A stretch of DNA of 64,000 bases from an uncultured bacterium (GTDB taxonomy: Bacteria; Bacteroidota; Bacteroidia; Chitinophagales; Chitinophagaceae): assembly GCA_903826405.1 (NCBI GenBank), contig CAIKEH010000010.1, positions 48,997 to 112,996 on the forward strand, given 5' to 3'. Below are positions 8,663 to 18,098 of the stretch, in pieces. The number at the start of each line of letters is the position of its first letter. Position 1 is the stretch's first letter. The translations under genes and the position numbers were made by a program. The notes under the pieces were generated by a model. That model was not told where the DNA came from, searched no databases, and saw only the letters and a list, made by a program, of their open reading frames with translations.

Positions 8663-10174
8663 TTATGAGAGGATGTTTTTAACGACCTTGCCTTCCACGT
8701 CGGTCAGGCGGAAACGACGACCTTGAAATTTATATGTCAATCTTTCGTGATCGATGCCCATCAGATGCAGGAGCGTAGCCTGGAAGTCATGAACATGAAC
8801 CGGGTCCTTGATGATGTTATAGCTGAAGTCGTCGGTTTCTCCATAGCTGAAACCTGCCTTCACTCCTGCTCCGGCCATCCACATGGTAAAGCATCTGGGA
8901 TGGTGATCTCGACCATAATCCGTTGCAGTGAGTTTACCTTGCGAGTATACGGTTCTGCCAAATTCTCCTCCCCAGACCACGAGGGTATCCTCCAGTAGCC
9001 CTCTCCTTTTCAGGTCGGTGATGAATGCTGCTGTTGCCTGATCCGTATCTTTACATTGTTTCTTTATCGCTGATGGCAATCCGCCGTGCATGTCCCAACC
9101 CTGATGGTACAACTGTACGAATTTCACATCTTTTTCGAGTAGTTTTCTGGCCAAGATGCAATTCGCTGCGAAGGTCCCGGGTTCTTTGCTGTCTTTTCCA
9201 TAGAGTTCGAAGATTTGCCTGGGTTCTTTGGACAGGTCCATGACTTCCGGCACCGAACTCTGCATCCGATATGCCATTTCGTATTGAGATATTCTGGCAG
9301 ACATTTCCGGATCCGAATACGCGCTATTCTGTTGTTCGTTGAGTTTGTACAGATATTCCAGCATTTCTTTCCTGTCCTCTCCATCATAACCATCAGGGTT
9401 GTTGAGGTAAAGCACAGGATCTTTGCCTGAACGGAATTGAACGCCCTGGTATTTTGTAGGCAGAAATCCATTGCCCCACAGACGTGCGTATAAGGGTTGG
9501 TCCTGAGGTGCATTTTTAGATACCAGCACGATGAATGTGGGCAGATTGTCATTGTCCGATCCCAATCCATAGCTGATCCAGGAACCTATGGATGGTCTAC
9601 CTGGTAATTGATTCCCTGTCTGAAAAAAAGTGATCGCTGGATCATGGTTGATGGCTTCCGTATAAATCGACTTGACGATACAGAGATCATCCACGACGGA
9701 AGCGGTATGTGGGAGGAGTTCACTCACCCAGGTTTTATTTCCTCCATGTTGGTTGAATTTGAATATGGACGGTGCTACAGGTAAAATTCCCTGATTGGCA
9801 CTCATGCCCGTCAGCCGTTGACCATTCCTGACGGAATCGGGAAGGCCTTGGCCCATCATGTTGGTCAGGGAAGGTTTGTAATCAAAGGTCTCGATCTGGG
9901 AAGGCCCGCCACTCATGAACAAGTAAACGACACGTTTCGCCTTTGGAGCCAAATGGGGTATGGCTTTCAGAATATCCGATTCGAGGTCCCCGCTTGAAGG
10001 CGTGATGATTTTACTCGAGTTCTGAACGCAACTATTACCTAATAATGACCCCAAGGCCATGGTACCCAAGCCGAAGGATGTTTTTGTAAGGAACCTGCGC
10101 CTGTCCATTTTGTCATGGATGCTGTCGAAGTCAGGTAGATTCAATCTGAATGGTATATCGTGATGTTCAGACAT
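8663..10174 (-). CDS. DUF1501 family exported protein (Tat-like leader)
   Basis: 503 residues. A twin-arginine-like motif (MDRRRFLTKTSFGLG) starts about residue 23 and is followed by a hydrophobic stretch. The rest matches DUF1501, a family with an alkaline-phosphatase/sulfatase-like fold. Visible blocks include FMSGGPSQIETFDYKP, LPHTASVVDDLCIVKS, DMHGGLPSAIKKQCKDT, VVWGGEFGRT and DYGRDHHPRCFTMWMAG. The family is abundant in Planctomycetes and soil Bacteroidota and is nearly always found next to a DUF1549/DUF1553 cytochrome gene, as here: the upstream partner ends only three bases before this start region. The substrate has not been established for the family; polymer or sulfated sugar breakdown is often suggested. 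Confidence 0.88.
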   Translation of the reverse strand: MSEHHDIPFRLNLPDFDSIHDKMDRRRFLTKTSFGLGTMALGSLLGNSCVQNSSKIITPSSGDLESDILKAIPHLAPKAKRVVYLFMSGGPSQIETFDYKPSLTNMMGQGLPDSVRNGQRLTGMSANQGILPVAPSIFKFNQHGGNKTWVSELLPHTASVVDDLCIVKSIYTEAINHDPAITFFQTGNQLPGRPSIGSWISYGLGSDNDNLPTFIVLVSKNAPQDQPLYARLWGNGFLPTKYQGVQFRSGKDPVLYLNNPDGYDGEDRKEMLEYLYKLNEQQNSAYSDPEMSARISQYEMAYRMQSSVPEVMDLSKEPRQIFELYGKDSKEPGTFAANCILARKLLEKDVKFVQLYHQGWDMHGGLPSAIKKQCKDTDQATAAFITDLKRRGLLEDTLVVWGGEFGRTVYSQGKLTATDYGRDHHPRCFTMWMAGAGVKAGFSYGETDDFSYNIIKDPVHVHDFQATLLHLMGIDHERLTYKFQGRRFRLTDVEGKVVKNILS

Positions 10175-10177
10175 GTT

Positions 10178-13100
10178 TCATCTTTTGGTTAAAAAGGCAT
10201 CTGAATTCATGATCGTGCTGGCCACCACAGCATTGGCGGCAACCTCTAATGAATCGATTCCGGATCTTATCGGGTATTGACCAGTGTGCAGCCACCCCCT
10301 CGCTTTAGCAGGTGTTTTCCTGAATTTTTGTTCTTCGATCCTGCGTAGTTCGAGGAGTATGTCCATGGCACCTTTGTCGGGTTGCAGACCGGTCAATTCC
10401 CGGTACACTGTTCGGATCGCTGATGTGATGTCTTTTTCGACGCTCATTTTCTCGCCAAGGCTTCTGGCTGCTTCAACAAAAGTGGTGTCGTTCAAGATCA
10501 CCAGCGATTGTAGTGGAGTGTTGGTGGATTGCCTCCTCATCACGCAGTAGCTTCTGGAGCCGGCATCGAAGGTGGACAGGGTAGGATTGGGAACTGATCT
10601 TTTGATCATGACATACAAACTGCGTCGATAAACTGCATCACCTGTGTCCCTTTTATAAGTGGAACTGTTGATCTCCCAAAGGCCCGCTGGTTGGAAAGGC
10701 TTGATGCTTTTACCTCCGACTTTTTCATTGAGGAGTCCTGATGCTTTCAAGGCATAGTCCCTGATCATTTCAGCGGACATCCTTCCTGAGGGTCCGCGGG
10801 CGAGAAGTCGGTTTTCGGGGTCTCTTTCCATCAATCTCTTGTCTGCATCGGATGCCTGCTGATAAGTGGCGGACATGACCATCAGCTTCACCAGTTTTTT
10901 CATATCCCATCCTGAATCCCTGAAATCACAGGCCAGCCAATCCAACAGTTCGGGATGGTAAGGCAATTCACCCCGATTGCCGAAGTCCTCGGAAGTTTTA
11001 ACTATACCCGTTCCAAAAAATGTTTGCCATATGCGATTCGCGGCCACCCTTGCAGTCAACGGATTTCTGCGATCAACCAGCCATCTGGCCAGGCCATATC
11101 TGTTCTTCGGAAGACTATCCGGAAAAGAAAGAATGGATGCAGGTGTGTTGGGAAATACTTCATCGCCGGGCATATAGTAATTCCCCCTTTTCAGGATATA
11201 TGCTTTCTTACGCTCTGGCATTTCCTGCATGACCATAAGCTCATCGATATTATTGATGGAGTCCGTCCTTGTCTTTCTCCATTTTCGCAATTCTTCAAAG
11301 GCATTTTTAACGGGAATGCTTTGAGCTGACAGGTAATAATCCAGTAAGTCCTTTTGCCCTTCCCCGTCGATAGATGTGCTCTCCTTTCGAATGATGTCTT
11401 TCCAATTTTTCTTGCCGGCCAGTATGCCGATCTCGAAAGAAGTCAGTTCACGGTCGTAGACAACGAGTTCGTCTACGGCACCTCCTTTGAAGCCATTGCC
11501 CCGCCACCAAGCGCCTATCTGGAGAGGAGGTTGGCTTTTGGAGTTGATGAAGTATCTGGGTTCGAGAAGGATGTCTTTGCGGAGCTGATCCATCACGGTC
11601 TTCATTCTGACCTGATTCCCATCCTGATAAAGTCGAAGTCCATTTGCCTTGGAGGAGCCGTCATAAGTTAGGGTCAGTTGTATCCAGTGATCCCGGGGGA
11701 TGGGGTCCATACTCAGCAGGGTGATCGCGTCCGATGGGGCGGTATGTGCCATGTTCAATTCCAACTGGCCGTCCTTGATGTACAAGTGATACCCTCTGTA
11801 GTTGTATAATCTGTCGGAAAGGCATTTATGGAAGATGACCCCTTCTTTCAATTCCTTGGGTATGTATACCATGATCCCGATGGAAAAAGGATCGGACTTT
11901 CCAAAAACACCAACACTGTCCAGATGCAGCCAGGAGTCTCCATTAAAGGTAAGTCCTTCGCCTTTTGGACTTTTGACGAATACGGGAGCTTCGCCCGGAT
12001 TATTCGTTTCTCTTTTCATGCTGGCTTTCCGCCCACCTTTACATGTATTGGACAGGGAATGATCTTCAAAGGTGAAATGGGCTTTCAATCCGGCCTCGGG
12101 AATTTCTTCCTGTAAAAGCGACCTGTATTTCCCGTTTTTCAGCCAGCCCGCAAAATCGTTGTTGATGTTCTTTTTCGTTGCGATGAGTTTTTTCTCTTTC
12201 TCTTCAATGGTGGAATCCAGAAATTTCAGGATCTTTTCTTTTTCCGGAGTGGGCAACAAAAGTGTAGGCGTAGGCGTGGCATCACTGAAGGCTATCTGTC
12301 CAGCCTCCTTAACATTGTTGAAAAAACTGAAGAGTTCGTAATAGTTCTTCTGGGTGAGTGGATCGTATTTATGGTCATGACATTTTGCACATCCCACAGT
12401 AAGACCAAGAAATGCGGTACCGAAAGTGTTTGTCCTGTCAATAACATATTCGGTCTGGAACTCTTCTTCCACGATCCCACCTTCGGTATTCTGTTGATGA
12501 TTCCTGTTGAATGCCGTAGCGATGATCATGTCCTTGGTCGGATTCGGAATCAGGTCTCCAGCGAGTTGCTGTGCGACGAACCTGTCATAAGGCATGTTGG
12601 AGTTAAAGGCATTGATCACCCAGTCGCGATAAGGTGACATATCCCTAATCCTGTCCACCGTGTAGCCATGGGAGTCGGCGAATCTAGCTATGTCTAACCA
12701 TTCGGTGGCCATTTTTTCACCAAAATGTGGGGATGACATGAGTCGGTCAACCTGTTTCTCATAGGCATTGGGCGAACGATCATTTAGGAAAATGTCCATT
12801 TCGGCCATGGTCGGGGGAAGTCCGGTCAGGTCTAGGGATACTCTTTTGAGGAGAATCTCCCTGGAAGCGCTTTGTGAGGGACGCAGGCCTTCGTTTTCCA
12901 GTCGATGACCTATGAACGCATCGATAGGGTTGTTGATCTTCCAGGTTGGATCCTTGACTTTAGGGACATCGAGTTTGGATGGTGGAACGAAAGCCCAATG
13001 AGGTTTGTAAACAGCCCCATCATCGATCCACTTGATCAGCATGGCTTTCTCGTAAGAGGATAGTGAAAGATGTGAGGCAGGGGTAGGCATCTTCACTTCC

Positions 13101-13420
13101 GGGTCGTCGGCAAGTATCCTTCTGTAGAGTTCACTGCCTTCAGGATTACCCGGGTCTATTGCGACTTTGTCCGGCTGGTTGGCAAGCTCATCGAATGCGG
13201 ATTCCTGAATATCCAGGCGGAGTCCAGCCTTCCTCTTGCCTTTATCAGGTCCGTGGCAAGAGAAGCATTTGTCTTGTAAAATAGGTTTGACATGGATGTT
13301 GTAATCGATCTTGGCGGGTAAACTTCGATAGGCCAGACGGACATCATCCGGCATATTGGTTGTGCATCCGACCAGAATAGCCGGGATGAACCAAAAAAAG
13401 AGATATCTGGATGGGCGCAT
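10178..13420 (-). CDS. PSCyt1/DUF1549/LamG/DUF1553 lipoprotein, planctomycete type
   Basis: I chose the ATG at 13420, which puts a lipobox (AILVGC) directly after a short basic start; a longer frame adds nine residues. The 1080-residue protein has a PSCyt1 heme c domain near residues 35-90 (ILQDKCFSCHGPDKGKRK), a DUF1549 domain at about 165-380 (RVSLDLTGLPPT, EWLDIARFADSHGY) containing a second CAKCHDH motif, a LamG-like sandwich at about 450-680 (GLKAHFTFEDHS, DPFSIGIMVYIP), and a DUF1553 domain at about 770-1040 (NRYGLARWLVDRRNPLTARV, SATYQQ). It is likely an outer-membrane-associated or periplasmic diheme protein binding a carbohydrate through LamG. First gene of the operon with DUF1501, propeller and DUF2231-cytochrome partners. 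Confidence 0.88.
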   Translation of the reverse strand: MRPSRYLFFWFIPAILVGCTTNMPDDVRLAYRSLPAKIDYNIHVKPILQDKCFSCHGPDKGKRKAGLRLDIQESAFDELANQPDKVAIDPGNPEGSELYRRILADDPEVKMPTPASHLSLSSYEKAMLIKWIDDGAVYKPHWAFVPPSKLDVPKVKDPTWKINNPIDAFIGHRLENEGLRPSQSASREILLKRVSLDLTGLPPTMAEMDIFLNDRSPNAYEKQVDRLMSSPHFGEKMATEWLDIARFADSHGYTVDRIRDMSPYRDWVINAFNSNMPYDRFVAQQLAGDLIPNPTKDMIIATAFNRNHQQNTEGGIVEEEFQTEYVIDRTNTFGTAFLGLTVGCAKCHDHKYDPLTQKNYYELFSFFNNVKEAGQIAFSDATPTPTLLLPTPEKEKILKFLDSTIEEKEKKLIATKKNINNDFAGWLKNGKYRSLLQEEIPEAGLKAHFTFEDHSLSNTCKGGRKASMKRETNNPGEAPVFVKSPKGEGLTFNGDSWLHLDSVGVFGKSDPFSIGIMVYIPKELKEGVIFHKCLSDRLYNYRGYHLYIKDGQLELNMAHTAPSDAITLLSMDPIPRDHWIQLTLTYDGSSKANGLRLYQDGNQVRMKTVMDQLRKDILLEPRYFINSKSQPPLQIGAWWRGNGFKGGAVDELVVYDRELTSFEIGILAGKKNWKDIIRKESTSIDGEGQKDLLDYYLSAQSIPVKNAFEELRKWRKTRTDSINNIDELMVMQEMPERKKAYILKRGNYYMPGDEVFPNTPASILSFPDSLPKNRYGLARWLVDRRNPLTARVAANRIWQTFFGTGIVKTSEDFGNRGELPYHPELLDWLACDFRDSGWDMKKLVKLMVMSATYQQASDADKRLMERDPENRLLARGPSGRMSAEMIRDYALKASGLLNEKVGGKSIKPFQPAGLWEINSSTYKRDTGDAVYRRSLYVMIKRSVPNPTLSTFDAGSRSYCVMRRQSTNTPLQSLVILNDTTFVEAARSLGEKMSVEKDITSAIRTVYRELTGLQPDKGAMDILLELRRIEEQKFRKTPAKARGWLHTGQYPIRSGIDSLEVAANAVVASTIMNSDAFLTKR

Positions 13421-13646
13421 GTATTGATTTACATGTGGTTGGATCAAGGTGAACTGCAGGCGTAAAAATTAGTGAAAAAAAGGGAGTTTTCCCCTTTTCC
13501 GGAGTCTTGTAATGCCATAAATTTTTGTCTGGGTTGATCCAGAGGACGAATGAACACGGACTTGTCAGCATTGCCGATGCGGGGTGTTCCTTGGGATGTG
13601 CCAAGAAAGCAGAAGTTCAGTGAAACGCGTTTAAAAAAGAGTTCTT

Positions 13647-14378
13647 TTATTTCAACATGTATTCCATCCTGATGGTGATGGAAGCTGTTTTGTTCTTGTC
13701 GCTGGTATTATATGAGCCTCCGTAGCTATATTCTTCGTTCGAGTTTTTCCCGGTGATCTGGAATACACCCATGACCGATTTCTTCAGGTTTCCCAATTTG
13801 CTGTTCACACTTTCGGCTATGGTATTCGCCCGCAGCTTGGCATCTGCAGAAGCTTTGGCCAGCAGGTCCATTTTGAGGTCTGCCAAACGAGTATAATAAT
13901 AGCTGGGTGGCTCCGAACTGAGTTCAATGCCCTTTTCTATCAGTTCTGTCACCTCACGTGAGAGTTTTTCTATTCTTTCAATATCTCTGGATTCGATCTT
14001 GACGGATTGGCTTAGGACATAACCGGAAAAATCGTTCGAGACGACCTCACCTCTTGAACCGTATCGTGTATCAAAGGTCTGCTGAATATTCACGGCACTG
14101 ATGATCACAGAGGAATCGGTTATACCTTTGGATCGGAGATAGGCCCTGATCGAATTTTCATCTTCTTTCAAAATAGCATAGGCTTCTTTGAGGTCTTTGG
14201 ATTTCCTCAGGTATTTTCCTTCCCATACGATAAGGTCGCTGGTGAAATTCACCTGTGCCATTCCCACTACGGAGATGCCTTCTGCGGAACGGAAACGATA
14301 TTTGTAGCCGTTAACAAGGATAAGCGAGGAAATGATGACTGATAAGGCCAGAATAATGGCTGTGGTGTTTCTGTTCAT
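13647..14378 (-). CDS. SIMPL domain-containing (DUF541) protein
   Basis: 243 residues with one N-terminal membrane anchor (AIILALSVIISSLILVNGY) and then the SIMPL/DUF541 fold: ISVVGMAQVNFTSDLIVWEG, a central helical region with ISAVNIQQTFDTRYG, the YVLSQSVKIESRDIERI strand, LADLKMDLLAKASADAKLRAN and IAESVNSKLGNLKKS. Family members are exported and membrane-tethered (for example Omp28 and YggE); roles in envelope stress or oxidative damage have been proposed but no activity is fixed. Length is normal. It sits alone, downstream of and in the same direction as the adenylate cyclase, with over 300 bases between them, so co-transcription is uncertain. Confidence 0.85.
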   Translation of the reverse strand: MNRNTTAIILALSVIISSLILVNGYKYRFRSAEGISVVGMAQVNFTSDLIVWEGKYLRKSKDLKEAYAILKEDENSIRAYLRSKGITDSSVIISAVNIQQTFDTRYGSRGEVVSNDFSGYVLSQSVKIESRDIERIEKLSREVTELIEKGIELSSEPPSYYYTRLADLKMDLLAKASADAKLRANTIAESVNSKLGNLKKSVMGVFQITGKNSNEEYSYGGSYNTSDKNKTASITIRMEYMLK

Positions 14379-14700
14379 GATATGAATGTAGAAAAAAATG
14401 GAACACTAAGATTCAGCTGAAGGGGTGGTGCTCTGGCGAAAAGGGTTTTTCCCGGCACAGTCGAACGGAATTAGGGAATAATGTGATCATACTTCACCGC
14501 GGATTCGTATAACTATTTGAAATACAAATCTAGTTCGGAATATGAGATGGATTCTTGATCGAGCTTGAACGAGATTCAACAGACAAAGAGAGAGATATGG
14601 GATTGAATATTAAGAAATGATTAGCATTTGCACCGGGGCCAAAGGCTAGCGAGCGGTTGAACAGAAAGTCTTTACTTGATCGGGTTTTTCTTCAAGTTGA
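14379..14700. other. Intergenic region with a possible minus-strand promoter element
   Basis: 322 bases without a gene, between the SIMPL gene and the cyclase. On the minus strand positions 14532-14525 read TAGATTTG, a fit to the Bacteroidota -7 consensus TAnnTTTG about 150 bases before the SIMPL start, but no TTTG box is seen at the expected distance upstream. Otherwise I see nothing. Confidence 0.3.
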
Positions 14701-16305
14701 TCAGTGTTGTTTTTTCCGTAGCAGGTGGAATCCGTGTACAAGGCCTTTCCCTTTAAGTTCGATCTCACCCCGATCCTCGAATTCATAATCGTCGGAAAGC
14801 CTGATCCGTACAGCTTCCGTAACATGCACATGATCGGTGGCAGCAGTGGATTCCATCCTGCTGGCCACATTGACCACATCACCCCAAAGGTCATAGCTGT
14901 ATTTCTGTTTGCCTACGATCCCGGCGACGACTGTACCCGTATGTATGCCTATACGAAGATGCAGGTCCAAATTGTTGGCCTTGTCATATTCGTATATGGA
15001 TGTCAATGCTTCAAGTGCGAAATCCGCCACCTGCTGGCAATGTGTGGTACTCCGATCCGGAACCCCGCCAACCACCATATAGCAATCGCCGATCGTTTTG
15101 ATCTTTTCCAATTTATATTTGGTGGCCAGTTCATCGAATTGGCCGAAGATGTCATTGAGCATGTTGACCAGTTGCCTTGGAGGCAATTTGCTTGATAAGC
15201 GAGTGAAACCCACAAGGTCCGCGAAAAGCACCGTGACTTCGGGAAATGTTTCTGCAATATGGGATTCGCCTTTTTTCAGTCGATCGGCTATCAGTGCGGG
15301 AAGGATGTTGTTGAGTAATTTTTCAGAATGATTTCGCTCCATTGCGAGTTCCCGTACATGGTCCTCTGCGAGTTCGGCTTTGAGTTTTGAATCAGATATC
15401 GCACTGATCAGTTTATCAGCCATACCATCAACTGCATTGGAAATGATTCCTAATTCATCGTGATGACTGTCACCTGATCTGATGTGCAGGTTACCATTGG
15501 CAATGGATTTGATATTGTGCAATAATTTATCCCCTCTTTTCAACAGGTTGTTATACAAGGCATAGGCGAAAAACAGAAATGCGACGAGCGTGGCGATCGA
15601 ACTCAGAAGCAAAAGAGTCAGTATCCAATGGGATTTATCATTCAATCTTTGCAATTCAGCTGAGGTTCTTTCTTCAAGGAGCTTGTGAAATTCTCCTATA
15701 GGCTGCATGATGGCCGCTTTTTCATGGTGATACGCCTTGCTGTGAAGTAGTTGCACATCGGCATTTTGACGTATGAGCATCTCCGCAGAGGCCTGACCGC
15801 GAAAAGCGCCTCTCCTCAACATGATCGAATCCACATCTTTCATCGCCATGGCTTCCATGCTGACTAGGTTGTCGGAACGATTATGAGCGGCTTCCAGAAG
15901 GCTGAATTCCTTATTCGTGATCCCAGCACTCAATAGTCGATCTTCCAATGATCTCCCTTTAGTTCCTGCGGCAGGAGAGCTTTTCAGGCTGTCTGTTACG
16001 AGGTGCCAGTATATTCCATTGTATTGTTCTGGAAGAGCGATCTTGCCGTTTCGGATATCTAGCACATTCTGAAAGTAATTTCTGAATCTGGAATCTCCGG
16101 TCACCACGTAAGTCCGAGCAAATCGAGTGAGCAGTTCCGAAGAATTGAGCAATTCCTCAGCAAGCTTGTACGATTCGAATTGATTGATTTGTGCCCTCTT
16201 GGCCTCCTCTTCGTTCTTTTTCAACCCTATGGCCGAGACGGTAACTAGTACGGTCAGGGGGATTATGATGGAGATGAAAACCAGTATCAGCTTCTTGATG
16301 CTCAT
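14701..16305 (-). CDS. Membrane class III adenylate cyclase with HAMP domain
   Basis: 534 residues. Two membrane helices (about 5-27 and 228-250) flank a helical periplasmic sensor region. A HAMP-like segment follows (about 252-305), then a coiled linker, and a class III nucleotidyl cyclase domain at about 355-530. Metal-binding aspartates are Asp363 (FADLVGFT) and Asp407 (TIGDCYM). Substrate-specifying residues are Lys403 and Asp472 (YDLWGD), the adenylate rather than guanylate cyclase pair. The transition-state residues are Asn479 and Arg483 (VNVASRM). All catalytic positions are intact, so an active enzyme making cAMP in response to a periplasmic signal is expected. The signal is unknown. 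It appears to be a single-gene unit. Confidence 0.92.
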   Translation of the reverse strand: MSIKKLILVFISIIIPLTVLVTVSAIGLKKNEEEAKRAQINQFESYKLAEELLNSSELLTRFARTYVVTGDSRFRNYFQNVLDIRNGKIALPEQYNGIYWHLVTDSLKSSPAAGTKGRSLEDRLLSAGITNKEFSLLEAAHNRSDNLVSMEAMAMKDVDSIMLRRGAFRGQASAEMLIRQNADVQLLHSKAYHHEKAAIMQPIGEFHKLLEERTSAELQRLNDKSHWILTLLLLSSIATLVAFLFFAYALYNNLLKRGDKLLHNIKSIANGNLHIRSGDSHHDELGIISNAVDGMADKLISAISDSKLKAELAEDHVRELAMERNHSEKLLNNILPALIADRLKKGESHIAETFPEVTVLFADLVGFTRLSSKLPPRQLVNMLNDIFGQFDELATKYKLEKIKTIGDCYMVVGGVPDRSTTHCQQVADFALEALTSIYEYDKANNLDLHLRIGIHTGTVVAGIVGKQKYSYDLWGDVVNVASRMESTAATDHVHVTEAVRIRLSDDYEFEDRGEIELKGKGLVHGFHLLRKKQH

Positions 16306-16745
16306 GGTGAAGAATGTTTTCCTGAGTAAATTCGGGTGAAATCACCCCTTCTCGTATTAAATATGGTTCTTATGTCAACATCTGCTGTAATCTATTTTCC
16401 GGATTCGATATGCCCTCAACTCTACACCGCAGATTGTCTTTTTAAAAATGGTGCTATTCGTGGGTGAATGAAATTTGTAATATTCTCTCATCCTGATCAA
16501 TTTCATGAAGTTATCTTAAAATTCCCATGAATTATTCAATAGCGTCGGGTTTTTACCTATTAATACAGAGTGTCCGAATGAATCCATTTTGTAAGGCCTC
16601 TTTAGTCACGGTTTATTTGGTATGGTCCAGGGTTTTCCGCTGATCGGATAACTACTATAACAAGAAATGGCTTAGAATCGGTTCTTGGTTTCTGGATGGG
16701 TTTATCCACTGAGATAGACAGAGAGATCGATGATGATTTTTTGCT
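16306..16745. other. Intergenic region, no gene seen
   Basis: 440 AT-rich bases between the cyclase start and the 3' end of the PorP/SprF remnant. It contains the perfect inverted repeat GGGTGATTTCACCC at about 16334-16347, just upstream of the cyclase start, which could be an operator or chance. No RNA gene or credible ORF is seen. Confidence 0.35.
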
Positions 16746-17349
16746 CTATTTCCATGGGCAAGGTATAACATACATGTGCTTTGTCTTTTTTCCCCGGTCA
16801 CCCCTGAAAATGAGTGAAAATTCAAATGCGGACGATTTTTGTGCTGCCTGATTAAGCTTTGAAGTGAGGATGTCGAAAGAGAAACCCATTTGCAATTGCT
16901 GCCAAGAAATACCCATATAGGGAATGATGGAATTATTTTTCCAATACCAAAGACCTGCATTGACCATGATTCCCTTCTCCTCAGTCAAAAAGTATCCAAT
17001 GGAGGATCCAACTGAAAAATAATCGGTTACTCCCTGTTTCATGAAAATGATGTTGGTATTCCAGACCATTTGTTCGTTTATGACATGTTCCAGATTTGCA
17101 TGGGCGACCAATCGCGATGGGAGATGTTGATTCTGGTCCTGTAAGAAAGTTTGTTCAGGTTTGTTCAAGTGATATCCTGCAACGCCAAGGTCCAGATTGG
17201 TCATTTCCGATTGCACCGGGTACAACTGGACAATCTATTCCGGGATGTTTGGATACAGGAATAAAAGCATCGGCTTTGGGAATTCCAAGTGCGTTAAGGG
17301 TGGAGCAAGAAAAAATGATTAGAGCAAAAGACAGCAAGCAGCGGATCAT
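16746..17349 (-). pseudogene. Decayed PorP/SprF family (type IX secretion-associated) gene
   Basis: Two overlapping minus-strand pieces. The 3' piece (16746-17225) encodes 159 residues that match the C-terminal half of PorP/SprF outer-membrane proteins: LGVAGYHLNKPEQTF, LPSRLVAHANLEH, GLWYWKNNSIIPYMGISW, FEFSLIFRG, and the typical terminal PCPWK (usually PCPRF). Its only start is a TTG shortly after an in-frame TAG. The 5' piece begins at 17349 with a good signal peptide (MIRCLLSFALIIFSCSTLNA) but is in another frame and runs only to 17155. PorP/SprF proteins are normally about 300 residues, so roughly the first half of the barrel is gone. I read this as a deletion with a frameshift. A real short protein from the 5' frame is possible but less likely. 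Confidence 0.65.
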
Positions 17350-18098
17350 GCATTCAAAGGGGTAGCCCCCATGATGAGTCATGGCCTCACCATACTTTTC
17401 CGCCGAATTGGGTTTCAAACCGGTTCCGAAGGCTGAAATGCTGTCTTTATTGATTCTGATGATCACGAATTTTTGAACAAGGCTTATTTTATTTCGAAAA
17501 AAAGAAGCCTGATTGATGACCAGATTCCCGGATCATCAAACCGCTTAGTATTAAATGCGCTGAAAACGTGGTTATTGTGTTTTTGGGAAATCCCGCTTGA
17601 ACCATAATATTGTGGCTTTGCAGGAAATACTGGTCAAGAACGCCTATTTGTATTTTAAGATACTGGCATTCAAGTTATTAGACGTAAAGTCTATCGTGGT
17701 CCGCAATGATGAATTTTCCGGAAGACACTTTTTATTTTATTGTGTATAGCCCTGATTATTTTTCAAATCTCTAAATAAGGGATTGTGGCTACTGTAATGG
17801 AAACTTGATCTGGCATTTACTGGGCTCAATCCAACATATTGTGACCTGGACAAATAATGAAAGAGGGGATAAACTTTTTCATCATGATTTTTCTATCGAA
17901 TCCCATCTTTTCACTGTCGTTTATGAACTTTTACTTTCACTGGCATTCATTTCCGGATTCAATCTTTCCATGTACCAACCATGATCGTAAGTGCCTGAAA
18001 TATTGCCAGATCACTACTTTTTAATACAACCTGATTCGGATCCCGGGAAATTGGTTTTGATTATCTTGAATTCGTTTAATGGCAGATATATACAGTTT
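17350..18098. other. Long intergenic region, no gene seen
   Basis: About 750 bases of AT-rich DNA between the PorP remnant and the sialidase-like gene. I see no conserved protein in any frame, no tRNA shape and no strong terminator. Some of it may be degraded upstream sequence of the PorP gene. It should hold the promoter of the catabolic region that starts at 18099, but no clear TAnnTTTG element with a paired TTTG box stood out. Confidence 0.35.

Noticed and set aside
13344..13604. 86-residue minus-strand frame overlapping the start of the DUF1549/1553 gene
   Set aside because: No conserved motif, overlaps the leader of a well-supported gene and has no proper start context.
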